Source: a bacterium
GTDB taxonomy: Bacteria; Muiribacteriota; Ozemobacteria; Ozemobacterales; Ozemobacteraceae
DNA: 6,168 nt
Assembly: GCA_016192885.1 (NCBI GenBank)
Contig: JACPTH010000271.1
Coordinates: 1 to 6,168 of the forward strand
Direction of reading: 5' to 3'
The position numbers and the translations under genes are program-made. A model generated the notes under the pieces. It made no database searches. It saw only the letters and a list, made by a program, of their open reading frames with translations, and was not told the origin of the DNA. Of this stretch, positions 1 through 5,619 are shown one piece after another. Position 1 is the first letter of the stretch; every line of letters starts with the position of its first letter.

Positions 1-1
1 T

Positions 2-271
2 TTGAGGATGGTCCATGTTGTACAATTCCACCGCTCCGGTTAAAACTCGAAGGTTAACGTTGCAATTTCTCTTTAAACCCTCTTGAGTTTGCCTGTTAAT
101 GGTTCCCTTCAGCCGGTATCCATCAAGGTCGAGGACGAAATAGGATTCCGCCGAACTGGCAAAATTGAGAAATTGTTCCCAGCCCGTTAAATTGTTTTTC
201 GGTTGTGTTCTTGAACAAATTTCAATTCCGTCAGGTTTAATTCGAGAATAGAATGCCTCTTCCGAGGTCGG
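2..271 (-). CDS. Out-of-frame continuation of the pilin-like protein gene, with a second pilin-like core (partial at left edge)
   Basis: On the minus strand, the frame one base off from the upstream part of the gene is open for 90 codons, from the C tract to the window edge, with no stop. It reads TSEEAFYSRIKPDG..., then GWEQFLNFASSAESYFVLDLDG, then N-C-N-V-N-x4-L-T-GAVELYNMDH. The last segment closely repeats the first core of the same gene (S-C-T-A-N-x4-L-L-GAVEMYNMEN). The similarity is also visible in DNA: the 13-mer tccatgttgtaca occurs at 12-24 and 710-722, 698 bp apart, which would be a multiple of three with one added base in the tract. This piece has no start of its own and is best read as the C-terminal part of the same gene. 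The end of the protein lies outside the window. Confidence 0.7.
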
Positions 272-1035
272 GGGGGGGGAAGCTCAAATTGGAGATAATT
301 TTCGACTTTTGATGGTTTTGACAGGGTAGGATCGAATTGAAGAAAGAATTCATACAATTCGCTTGGTTTAATTGTTGCTTCCAGAACTAATCGAGGAATT
401 AATTTTTGATTGACCGAAACCCACAAACCACCTGTGGGTTTAAATAAACCCTTTGAATCGAAGTCCAAGATTTTTTTTGCAAAATCCTCAAGGCTGGACG
501 GAACTGAATCTTTTTTACTTTCATTTTCCGGCTGCTCATCCCGTAGATTAGCCATGGGACCATGAATCGAACAAGAAATCTTTCCGTTCCCGGAAAAATC
601 ACCTTGAAGCGAGTATTTACCATTTTCCTTACAAATTACATCGGAACTAAGGTATTTTTCTTCTTTCAAAAGGGGAATATCAATTTGAGTTTTCATCAAA
701 TTGACATTTTCCATGTTGTACATTTCGACGGCCCCCAACAATATATACATGTTTGCCGTACAGGATTTGGACATTGCCGTTCCCCTCGCCTTGATAAAAT
801 TTGGGGCGGCGGTTTCCCATAGTTTGGTTAAGGAAGCCTTTATGAGAGCATTTTCCGGAGCGTTAAGCGTTTTCAACTTTTCGATTGCGGAAAAGTAAAG
901 TTCTTTAACGTTTAAAAAGAGACACCCCATTGAATCCTCTTCGATTACTGATTTTCCATCCATGGCAAACATCGGTTGAAGAAGGATGGCGAACCCAATA
1001 ACCGCCAAAAAAAATCTTGATTGACTTGAGGTCAT
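187..1035 (-). CDS. Sec-exported protein with pilin-like core; frame interrupted at a poly-C tract
   Basis: The 282-residue frame opens with a typical Sec signal peptide: Arg7, a hydrophobic stretch at about 8-22, and likely cleavage after PMFA (residue 24). Residues about 78-160 look like the globular part of a type IV pilin or pseudopilin: a PNFIKAR start, C92-T-A-N95, GAVEMYNM (101-108), then C135, G-x-Y, GDFSGNGKISCSIHG. A mature pilin would have its hydrophobic helix immediately before PNF; here a soluble stretch (about 25-77) takes that place. Residues 170-255 form a linker and an alpha/beta region I do not recognise. The last 27 residues (256-282, very basic) are probably out of frame, because a ten-base C run at that point shifts the reading frame; the alternative frame continues to the left edge. 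The start is supported by AAGGAG six bases upstream. The gene is divergent from proS. Function is unknown; an extracellular or envelope role is inferred. Confidence 0.75.
   Translation of the reverse strand: MTSSQSRFFLAVIGFAILLQPMFAMDGKSVIEEDSMGCLFLNVKELYFSAIEKLKTLNAPENALIKASLTKLWETAAPNFIKARGTAMSKSCTANMYILLGAVEMYNMENVNLMKTQIDIPLLKEEKYLSSDVICKENGKYSLQGDFSGNGKISCSIHGPMANLRDEQPENESKKDSVPSSLEDFAKKILDFDSKGLFKPTGGLWVSVNQKLIPRLVLEATIKPSELYEFFLQFDPTLSKPSKVENYLQFELPPPRPRKRHSILELNLTELKFVQEHNRKTI
270..279. repeat. Ten-base G homopolymer (poly-C in the coding strand), frame-deciding
   Basis: Ten consecutive G on the plus strand are read as CCC CCC CCC C in the pilin-like gene. At length 10 translation ends about 27 codons later; at 8 or 11 the frame continues to the window edge into a second pilin-like core. 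At 9 a stop comes about 11 codons after the tract. Long G/C tracts inside coding regions of surface proteins are classic slipped-strand phase-variation sites in other bacteria, and they are also prone to sequencing and assembly length errors. An eight-C run inside proS (2060-2067) keeps its frame. Confidence 0.9.
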
Positions 1036-1041
1036 AAAAAG

Positions 1042-1047
1042 CTCCTT
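1042..1047 (-). promoter_or_regulatory. Ribosome binding site of the pilin-like gene
   Basis: The minus strand reads AAGGAG, six bases before the ATG whose A is at 1035. This strong Shine-Dalgarno match fixes the start of the exported protein and places its signal peptide at the N terminus. Confidence 0.8.
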
Positions 1048-1117
1048 GAAAAGAATTCGGAGAATAAAGTACCTTACCTCTTCCCTAAATCAAAAGCAAT
1101 GAATTCAATTCCATTTC

Positions 1118-1146
1118 TTGACAGTCTTTCAGGGAATTTCTATAAT
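1118..1146 (+). promoter_or_regulatory. Consensus sigma-70 promoter for proS and the downstream operon
   Basis: TTGACA (1118-1123) and TATAAT (1141-1146) are separated by exactly 17 bases, matching the housekeeping sigma-70 consensus at all twelve positions. Transcription would begin near 1153, leaving a leader of about 35 nucleotides before the proS ATG. That is too short for a T-box or other riboswitch, so strong constitutive expression is the simplest inference. It lies in the 152-bp divergent spacer shared with the pilin-like gene. Confidence 0.85.
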
Positions 1147-1174
1147 AAAATGTTTCCGCAGAACATTCCTTATT

Positions 1175-1180
1175 GAAAGG
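1175..1180 (+). promoter_or_regulatory. Ribosome binding site deciding the proS start
   Basis: GAAAGG lies seven bases before the ATG at 1188. A longer in-frame possibility starts at TTG 1173, but no Shine-Dalgarno-like sequence precedes it and it would add only five residues. The ATG is preferred. Confidence 0.6.
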
Positions 1181-1187
1181 TTTTTTC

Positions 1188-2645
1188 ATGAACGCAGGTA
1201 ACAAGCAAGTTCCCGAAAAGAAAGTTTTGGAGGCAATCACTCCGAAATCACAGGACATTTCGCGATGGTATACGGACGTAGTCTTGAAAGCAAGATTAGC
1301 CGACTATGCGCCAATAAAGGGTTGTATGGTTATTCGCCCTTATGGATACGCGGTTTGGGAAAATGTTCAGAGAATTTTAGACGAAAAATTTAAGGGGCTC
1401 GGCCATCAAAATGCCTACTTTCCTCTTTTTATCCCCGAGAGTTTTCTGGTGAAAGAGGCTGAACATGTTGAAGGATTTGCGCCCGAGGTTGCCTGGGTGA
1501 CCCAAGCTGGGAAAGATCCGCTAGAGGAGCGGCTCGCTATTCGCCCTACATCCGAGGCGATAATAGGCCACATGTACGCGAAATGGATTGAAAGTTATCG
1601 CGATCTTCCTCTCTTGATCAATCAATGGGCAAATGTGGTAAGATGGGAAAAAGTTACAAGGCCTTTCTTAAGAACCACGGAATTCTTATGGCAGGAAGGG
1701 CATACCGCGCATCGATCACATGAAGATGCAAATTTTGAAGTAAGGCAAATGCTTGAAGTTTATCGTAGCTTTGTTGAGAACGATTTGGCCATTCCCGTGG
1801 TGAGCGGAAGGAAAACCCAACGCGAGAAGTTCGCGGGGGCTTTGGATACATTCACAATAGAGGCGCTGATGCCTGATGGGCAGGCTCTTCAATCAGGGAC
1901 ATCCCACGATTTGGGGCAAAATTTCGCCAAGGCTTTCAATATCAATTTCCTAGATTCCGACGGTGAAAGAAAACTTGCGTGGACGACTTCATGGGGAATG
2001 TCTACGCGGATAATCGGGGCAATCATAATGACTCACGGAGATGACCGGGGTCTCCGTTTCCCCCCCCATGTAGCTCCAATCCAGGCGGTGATCGTTCCCG
2101 TGGTCTACAAAGAACCTGGGCTTATTCTAGAAAAAGCGCGAGAAATAAAAACAAGGCTCGCCAAAAATGGGGTTCGAATCCATCTTGACGATCGCGATAG
2201 TTTTAAACCCGGGTGGAAGTATTCCGAGTATGAAATGATGGGGGTTCCTTTGCGAATTGAAATCGGCCAAAAGGACATAGAAAAAAAGCAAATTTGTATC
2301 GTGCGTCGGGACAACTTGGAAAAATCCTTCATTCCGGATTCCGAGCTGGAAGAAACAGTAGAAAGGCTTTTGGATGCGGTCCAAAAAAATCTTTACGCTC
2401 AGGCAAAGACCGCTTTGTTTGAAAAAATTTTTCCTGCGGATAGTTTTGAAAAATTACGGGAAATAATTAAAGACAAACATGGAATGGCCTCTGTTTCGTG
2501 GTGCGGTTCTGAAAAATGCGAGGAACAATTTAAGACCGAGACCGGAGCAACGGTAAGGTGCATTCAAGAAGATTCGTCTCAAGGAAATTGCGTGGTCTGC
2601 GGTTCCTCCGCCAAGGGAAAAGTTTTTGTGGCAAGGTGTTACTAG
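1188..2645 (+). CDS. proS: Prolyl-tRNA synthetase, archaeal/eukaryotic-like type
   Basis: This cytoplasmic class II aminoacyl-tRNA synthetase charges tRNA-Pro with proline using ATP. The 485-residue product matches the shorter ProRS form that lacks the large editing insertion between motifs 2 and 3 and instead has a C-terminal zinc-binding module. Visible landmarks are the motif 1 region RGCMVIRP-like (44-50) through FPLFIPESF (78-86), RPTSE (119-123) near the proline pocket, motif 2 TRPFLRTTEFLWQEGHTAH (157-175), GTSHDLGQNF (237-246) and motif 3 WGMSTRIIGA ... GDDRGLRFPP (269-293). An anticodon-binding domain follows (about 297-400), then the C-terminal module with C439, C444, C468 and C471. 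The chain ends in Tyr485, as is typical for this form. Length and motifs are complete. It is first in the operon behind a consensus promoter; the next gene starts 38 bp after its stop. Confidence 0.97.
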   Translation: MNAGNKQVPEKKVLEAITPKSQDISRWYTDVVLKARLADYAPIKGCMVIRPYGYAVWENVQRILDEKFKGLGHQNAYFPLFIPESFLVKEAEHVEGFAPEVAWVTQAGKDPLEERLAIRPTSEAIIGHMYAKWIESYRDLPLLINQWANVVRWEKVTRPFLRTTEFLWQEGHTAHRSHEDANFEVRQMLEVYRSFVENDLAIPVVSGRKTQREKFAGALDTFTIEALMPDGQALQSGTSHDLGQNFAKAFNINFLDSDGERKLAWTTSWGMSTRIIGAIIMTHGDDRGLRFPPHVAPIQAVIVPVVYKEPGLILEKAREIKTRLAKNGVRIHLDDRDSFKPGWKYSEYEMMGVPLRIEIGQKDIEKKQICIVRRDNLEKSFIPDSELEETVERLLDAVQKNLYAQAKTALFEKIFPADSFEKLREIIKDKHGMASVSWCGSEKCEEQFKTETGATVRCIQEDSSQGNCVVCGSSAKGKVFVARCY

Positions 2646-2671
2646 TTGAATTACATTCATTAAAAAGTCGC

Positions 2672-2677
2672 AGGAAG
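2672..2677 (+). promoter_or_regulatory. Ribosome binding site deciding a TTG start
   Basis: AGGAAG lies six bases before TTG 2684. The open frame extends upstream to a GTG at 2558 inside proS, but those extra 42 codons are shadowed by proS, have a basic, non-HEAT composition and no good Shine-Dalgarno. Another in-frame GTG at 2636 is also poorly placed. TTG 2684 is therefore preferred. Confidence 0.6.
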
Positions 2678-2683
2678 TCTAAA

Positions 2684-4186
2684 TTGGAAATAAACCTAAA
2701 GAGGCTAATTAAAGACCTTCATAACACGGATGAAGATGTAAGAGCTCTTTCAGCCATGACCCTAATGAAGGTGGATGTCGCCGATTCCGAAACCCGAGAA
2801 CTGTTAATCGAGAATCTGATTGAAGCTCTTAAAGATAAAAATATTTCCGTTCGCTTTTTTTCCAGAAAGGCTATTGATAAGCAAAAAAAACATCTGGAAA
2901 ACCAAGAAGGAACCGCCGTTTCGCCTTCGATTGATGAAGCCCTTTCCTCGGAAGATTTTGAGGAAAGGCTTGACGGGGTCATGCGGGTGGCAAAAGAGAA
3001 CAAGAAGGAATATAAAAACAAGCTAGTCGAGATGCTAAAGACGGAACAACATGATTTTGTCAAAGCGACACTTTTAAGCAGTCTTAAACTTTTTCTGGTC
3101 AAGAATGAAGCGTTTCTTCTAAGCCCGTTCCTAAAAGATTCCGACAGTCGGGTTCGTTCAAATACTATTGAAGCTCTCGAGGCTTTGAAGGCGGATGAGG
3201 CTATTCCAAACCTGTTTCCTTGCCTGGAAGACCCGGATAACCGAATTCGGGCGGTAGCCGCCAAGGCCTTGCAATCTTTTGGCGAAGGCAAGGTGTTTGC
3301 GGTTTTAAAGAAAATGTTGTCATCCAATGAAGAATGGATGAAAATCAGCTCTATTTATGCTCTTTCCCACATCAAAGCCGGTGAAGCCATCCAAATGCTT
3401 CTAGAAGCGGCAAAAGGTCAAGCCAATGTTGAAACCAGAATTAAATCCATCGGGGCTTTGGCAAATTATCATGATTCAACCGTTCATTCCTTTCTTTCGG
3501 AACTTTTAACCCACGGGGAGGAGCCGTTTAAAACGGCCGCGAATAGAGCCTTAAAGCTGATGGAAGAAAAGTACGGTCCCAACCCTCCTTCGACCACTTT
3601 GGTTACATCCCAAAAGAAAGTGGAAGAAGAAAAACCCCGGCACTCGGTTGAAAAACCGCAAGAATCCGGAACCGATATTACCGGGGCTGTGACTCAATTC
3701 TTCCGGAAAGGCCAGGAACAAACAATCGGTCTTTCCCAAAGAGCCGCCATTAATTTTGCCATAACCGATCTTGAAAAAGAACGTGACGAACTTCAAAAAG
3801 AGGCGGGGCGGGTTCTTTTTGAGGTTTACCAGCGCGGGGACCTAAAAATTCCCGAATTGTTAACTCTCGGGCATGAGATTTTGAGAATGAATTACTTTAT
3901 TCAAAAGTATAGCGAGGAGGAGGAGAAAAATTCCCCCGCAGGCGATGGAGGTTTTTTCTCGCAACTAAAGTCTTTTTTTTCCAAAGCGTCAAGTAAAGAT
4001 TCCAGTGGCCGCAAATCAGATAAATTCATTAAGCAGCGAGATACTATTTTTCAAAAATTGGGGGCTTTGGGCTTTTTGAAATTCAAATCTCAAGAGTTTA
4101 CCCCCATTGAGATGGAAGGTTTGTTTCGCTCTTTTTTAAACATTGAAGGTAAGATTCAAAAAGAGAAAAATCAGTTTAAAAAGTAA
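2684..4186 (+). CDS. HEAT-repeat protein with a novel-looking C-terminal helical region
   Basis: From the TTG start this is 500 residues, with no signal peptide or membrane segment, so probably cytoplasmic. Residues about 1-295 are alpha-helical HEAT-like repeats. The first ones are irregular (EDVRALSAM at 17-25, NISVRFFSRKA at 53-63); the clearest have the D-x-x-x-R-V/I-R-x2-A pattern (DSDSRVRSNTIEAL 152-165, DPDNRIRAVAAKAL 183-196), followed by weaker ones near 219, 252 and 283. A charged, proline-containing linker (about 296-330) leads to a C-terminal region (331-500) that I do not recognise. It has a charged, probable coiled-coil stretch (ITDLEKERDELQKEAG, 360-375), a low-complexity Ser/Phe/Lys part (423-446) and further helices. 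HEAT arrays usually serve as protein-binding scaffolds; the partner is unknown. The gene lies between proS (38 bp) and apt (20 bp) and is probably cotranscribed. Confidence 0.85.
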   Translation: MEINLKRLIKDLHNTDEDVRALSAMTLMKVDVADSETRELLIENLIEALKDKNISVRFFSRKAIDKQKKHLENQEGTAVSPSIDEALSSEDFEERLDGVMRVAKENKKEYKNKLVEMLKTEQHDFVKATLLSSLKLFLVKNEAFLLSPFLKDSDSRVRSNTIEALEALKADEAIPNLFPCLEDPDNRIRAVAAKALQSFGEGKVFAVLKKMLSSNEEWMKISSIYALSHIKAGEAIQMLLEAAKGQANVETRIKSIGALANYHDSTVHSFLSELLTHGEEPFKTAANRALKLMEEKYGPNPPSTTLVTSQKKVEEEKPRHSVEKPQESGTDITGAVTQFFRKGQEQTIGLSQRAAINFAITDLEKERDELQKEAGRVLFEVYQRGDLKIPELLTLGHEILRMNYFIQKYSEEEEKNSPAGDGGFFSQLKSFFSKASSKDSSGRKSDKFIKQRDTIFQKLGALGFLKFKSQEFTPIEMEGLFRSFLNIEGKIQKEKNQFKK

Positions 4187-4194
4187 TTCAAGGC

Positions 4195-4200
4195 AAGGAG
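4195..4200 (+). promoter_or_regulatory. Ribosome binding site of apt
   Basis: AAGGAG lies six bases before the apt ATG at 4207, a near-ideal match that supports both the start and efficient translation within the operon. Confidence 0.8.
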
Positions 4201-4206
4201 CCAAAT

Positions 4207-4719
4207 ATGGATTTAAAAGCCATTATTCGTGACGTCCCGGATTTTCCAAAAAAGGGAATTCTTTTCAAAGATATAACTCCGTTACTCCTTCATCCGGGGG
4301 CATTTTCTCAAGCCGTGGATGAGCTTGTTGCCCCGTATAAATTTTCCAAATTGTCCGCTATTGCGGGAATTGAGTCGAGAGGTTTTATTCTGGGGGCGGC
4401 AATGGCGCTCAAACTCGGCGTCGGATTTATCCCGATTCGAAAACCCAATAAACTTCCATACAAAACAAGGAAAAAGCAGTATTCCTTGGAATACGGGTCG
4501 GATACCGTGGAAGTCCATGAAGATGCGGTAAAGACCGGAGAAAGAGTGCTCCTGGTCGATGACGTGATCGCTACCGGAGGCACGGCAAAAGCCGCCTCTG
4601 AACTTCTTAGGGAACTCGGAGGAGAGCTTGTCGGGATTGCGTTTCTAGTCGAATTGACTTTTTTGAAAGGAATTGAAAAACTTTCAGGGGAAAAAGTGTT
4701 TAGCTTAATCAAGTTTTAG
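4207..4719 (+). CDS. apt: Adenine phosphoribosyltransferase
   Basis: This purine-salvage enzyme makes AMP and pyrophosphate from adenine and PRPP in the cytoplasm. The 170-residue product has the usual family length and begins with the characteristic I-R-D-V-P-D-F-P-K-K-GILFKDITPLL block (7-27). AGIESRGFILGAAMA (53-67) follows, then the RKPNKLPYKT loop (78-87) with LEYGSDTVEVHEDAV (94-108). The PRPP-binding motif VLLVDDVIATGGT (114-126) carries the two adjacent acidic residues D118 and D119 and is complete. The protein ends at the usual position, after the F-L-V-E-L strand. It follows the first HEAT gene by 20 bp, and the second HEAT gene, if it begins at 4734, follows by 14 bp. No dedicated promoter or convincing terminator is seen around it. 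Confidence 0.97.
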   Translation: MDLKAIIRDVPDFPKKGILFKDITPLLLHPGAFSQAVDELVAPYKFSKLSAIAGIESRGFILGAAMALKLGVGFIPIRKPNKLPYKTRKKQYSLEYGSDTVEVHEDAVKTGERVLLVDDVIATGGTAKAASELLRELGGELVGIAFLVELTFLKGIEKLSGEKVFSLIKF

Positions 4720-4733
4720 TAATGTGAATTTTG

Positions 4734-4850
4734 ATGCCATCAATAAATCTTTTTTTTCAATACCACCAGGGATTAACTCACTCAAACTGGGAACACCGAT
4801 TCCTTTCCGTGAAACAATTGACGGGTGTTTCAGGTCTTCACGACTATTAA
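4734..4850 (+). pseudogene. Probable 5' fragment of the second HEAT-repeat gene, out of frame with the rest
   Basis: Starting at ATG 4734, a 38-codon frame ends at TAA 4848-4850. Its product runs MPSINLFFQYHQ..., then NWEHRFLSVKQLTGVSGLHDY. The stretch N-W-E-H-R-F-L-S-V-K-Q-L has the tryptophan, arginine and hydrophobic spacing of a HEAT helix, and it sits directly before the main HEAT frame. The arginine codon here (4797) is 64 bases from the equivalent arginine codon of the next repeat (4861). The repeats downstream have a period of 30-33 codons, so about 29 or 32 bases seem to be missing, which would also explain the frame change. No clear Shine-Dalgarno precedes 4734. Chance openness of a short frame is possible: another plus frame and one minus frame are also open here. 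Confidence 0.45.
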
Positions 4851-5565
4851 TGAATGGGTAAGAGTACAAGTTGCCGAAGCCCTAGGGAAAATGGGCGATG
4901 CGACCATCGCAAAGCTAATCGCATATCATCTTGAGTCGGAAGAGGATGACCATGTGCGGGCAACGCTGGTTAAAACCCTTGGACTTATCGGCGACAAAAA
5001 CATGCTTCCTGTAATTACTTTATATTTACAGGATAAAGATTCCAGGGTTCGGGCTAACGGAGTTGAGGCGCTTATGAACCTGGGATTACCCGACTCGGAC
5101 ATAATCAATGCCCTAATGAAATTAATCGGCGACCCTTCTAACCGGGTTCGAGCTAACACGGCTCTTGGGCTGGCTTGTCTTGGGGAAAAAAAGGGCCGCG
5201 AAATCTTGATTCAAATGCTGGAAACTACCGACGAGTTTATGCGCGCATCCGCGACTTATGCAATCGGAGAACTAGCCGAACCGGAAGATAGCTCAAAACT
5301 ACTTGAGATTTTAGGGGACTCCTCTTGGTTGGTAAGAAAAAATGCGGTAAAAGCCTTGGTTAAACTAGGAGTTAGATCCCTTCCGGGGGCGACGGACGCT
5401 CTTTCTTCCCCAAATACCGCCGTTAGATTGGGCGCTTTGGAAGTCATTTCGGAATTAGGTGATTCTGTCGCTCGACAGGCGGTTATTCCTCTTTTGGAGG
5501 ATGAATCAGGCGAGGTTAGAAGCATGGCGGAAGCTGTTTTGGATAGACTTTCTTCCCGCGGGTAA
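4825..5565 (+). CDS. HEAT-repeat protein, probably lacking its true N terminus
   Basis: The 246-residue frame is almost entirely HEAT repeats. The repeat-marking VR (or MR) pair occurs at 12-13, 44-45, 75-76, 108-109, 139-140, 170-171, 200-201 and 231-232, a regular period of 30-33 residues. Typical segments are WVRVQVAEALGKMGD (11-25) and SRVRANGVEALMNLG (73-87). This is the PBS-lyase-like or generic bacterial HEAT type, expected to form a curved protein-binding solenoid in the cytoplasm; the partner is unknown. No signal peptide or membrane helix is seen. The listed start is a GTG with no ribosome binding site, preceded two codons earlier by an in-frame stop, and it begins in the middle of a repeat. 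The gene is therefore likely truncated or frameshifted at its 5' end, and the missing part is probably the frame at 4734-4847. It is more regular than the first HEAT gene of the operon and lacks that protein's C-terminal region. Confidence 0.8.
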   Translation: MFQVFTTINEWVRVQVAEALGKMGDATIAKLIAYHLESEEDDHVRATLVKTLGLIGDKNMLPVITLYLQDKDSRVRANGVEALMNLGLPDSDIINALMKLIGDPSNRVRANTALGLACLGEKKGREILIQMLETTDEFMRASATYAIGELAEPEDSSKLLEILGDSSWLVRKNAVKALVKLGVRSLPGATDALSSPNTAVRLGALEVISELGDSVARQAVIPLLEDESGEVRSMAEAVLDRLSSRG

Positions 5566-5619
5566 ATTGAACAAAATGATGACCTTTTTTGCGAACAGAT
5601 TTTTTATCGTTGAGCGGGC

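Noticed and set aside
1066..1093. Possible minus-strand promoter TTGATT-16-TACTTT for the pilin-like gene
   Set aside because: The match to consensus is poor in both boxes, so it cannot be distinguished from background, although a promoter for this gene must lie in or near this spacer.
2558..2683. N-terminal extension of the first HEAT protein from GTG 2558
   Set aside because: The extension lies mostly inside the 3' end of proS, is rich in Arg/Lys without HEAT pattern, and lacks a Shine-Dalgarno, whereas TTG 2684 has one.
2719..3327. Long minus-strand open frame opposite the first HEAT gene
   Set aside because: Its Ser/Arg-rich, low-information product is typical of the complement of a Glu/Lys/Ala-rich HEAT coding sequence, and the plus-strand frame clearly encodes the real protein.
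4731..4757. Possible intrinsic terminator after apt: ttgat-gcc-atcaa followed by eight T
   Set aside because: The stem is only five pairs, AT-rich, and separated from the T run by six bases, too weak to call. The T run also falls inside the likely HEAT 5' fragment.
4724..4859. Plus-strand short frame starting at GTG 4724 (NFDAINKSFFSIPPG...)
   Set aside because: It is a third open frame over the same stretch, has no ribosome binding site and no HEAT-like pattern, and is less plausible than the frame from 4734.
4705..4881. Open frame on the minus strand across the apt-HEAT gap, containing SREDLKHPSIVSRKG...
   Set aside because: It is open for 58 codons but lacks an ATG near its beginning and shows no family I recognise. 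It overlaps the end of apt and the HEAT frame, and other frames here are equally open. It could be a remnant of a convergent gene, but there is no positive evidence.
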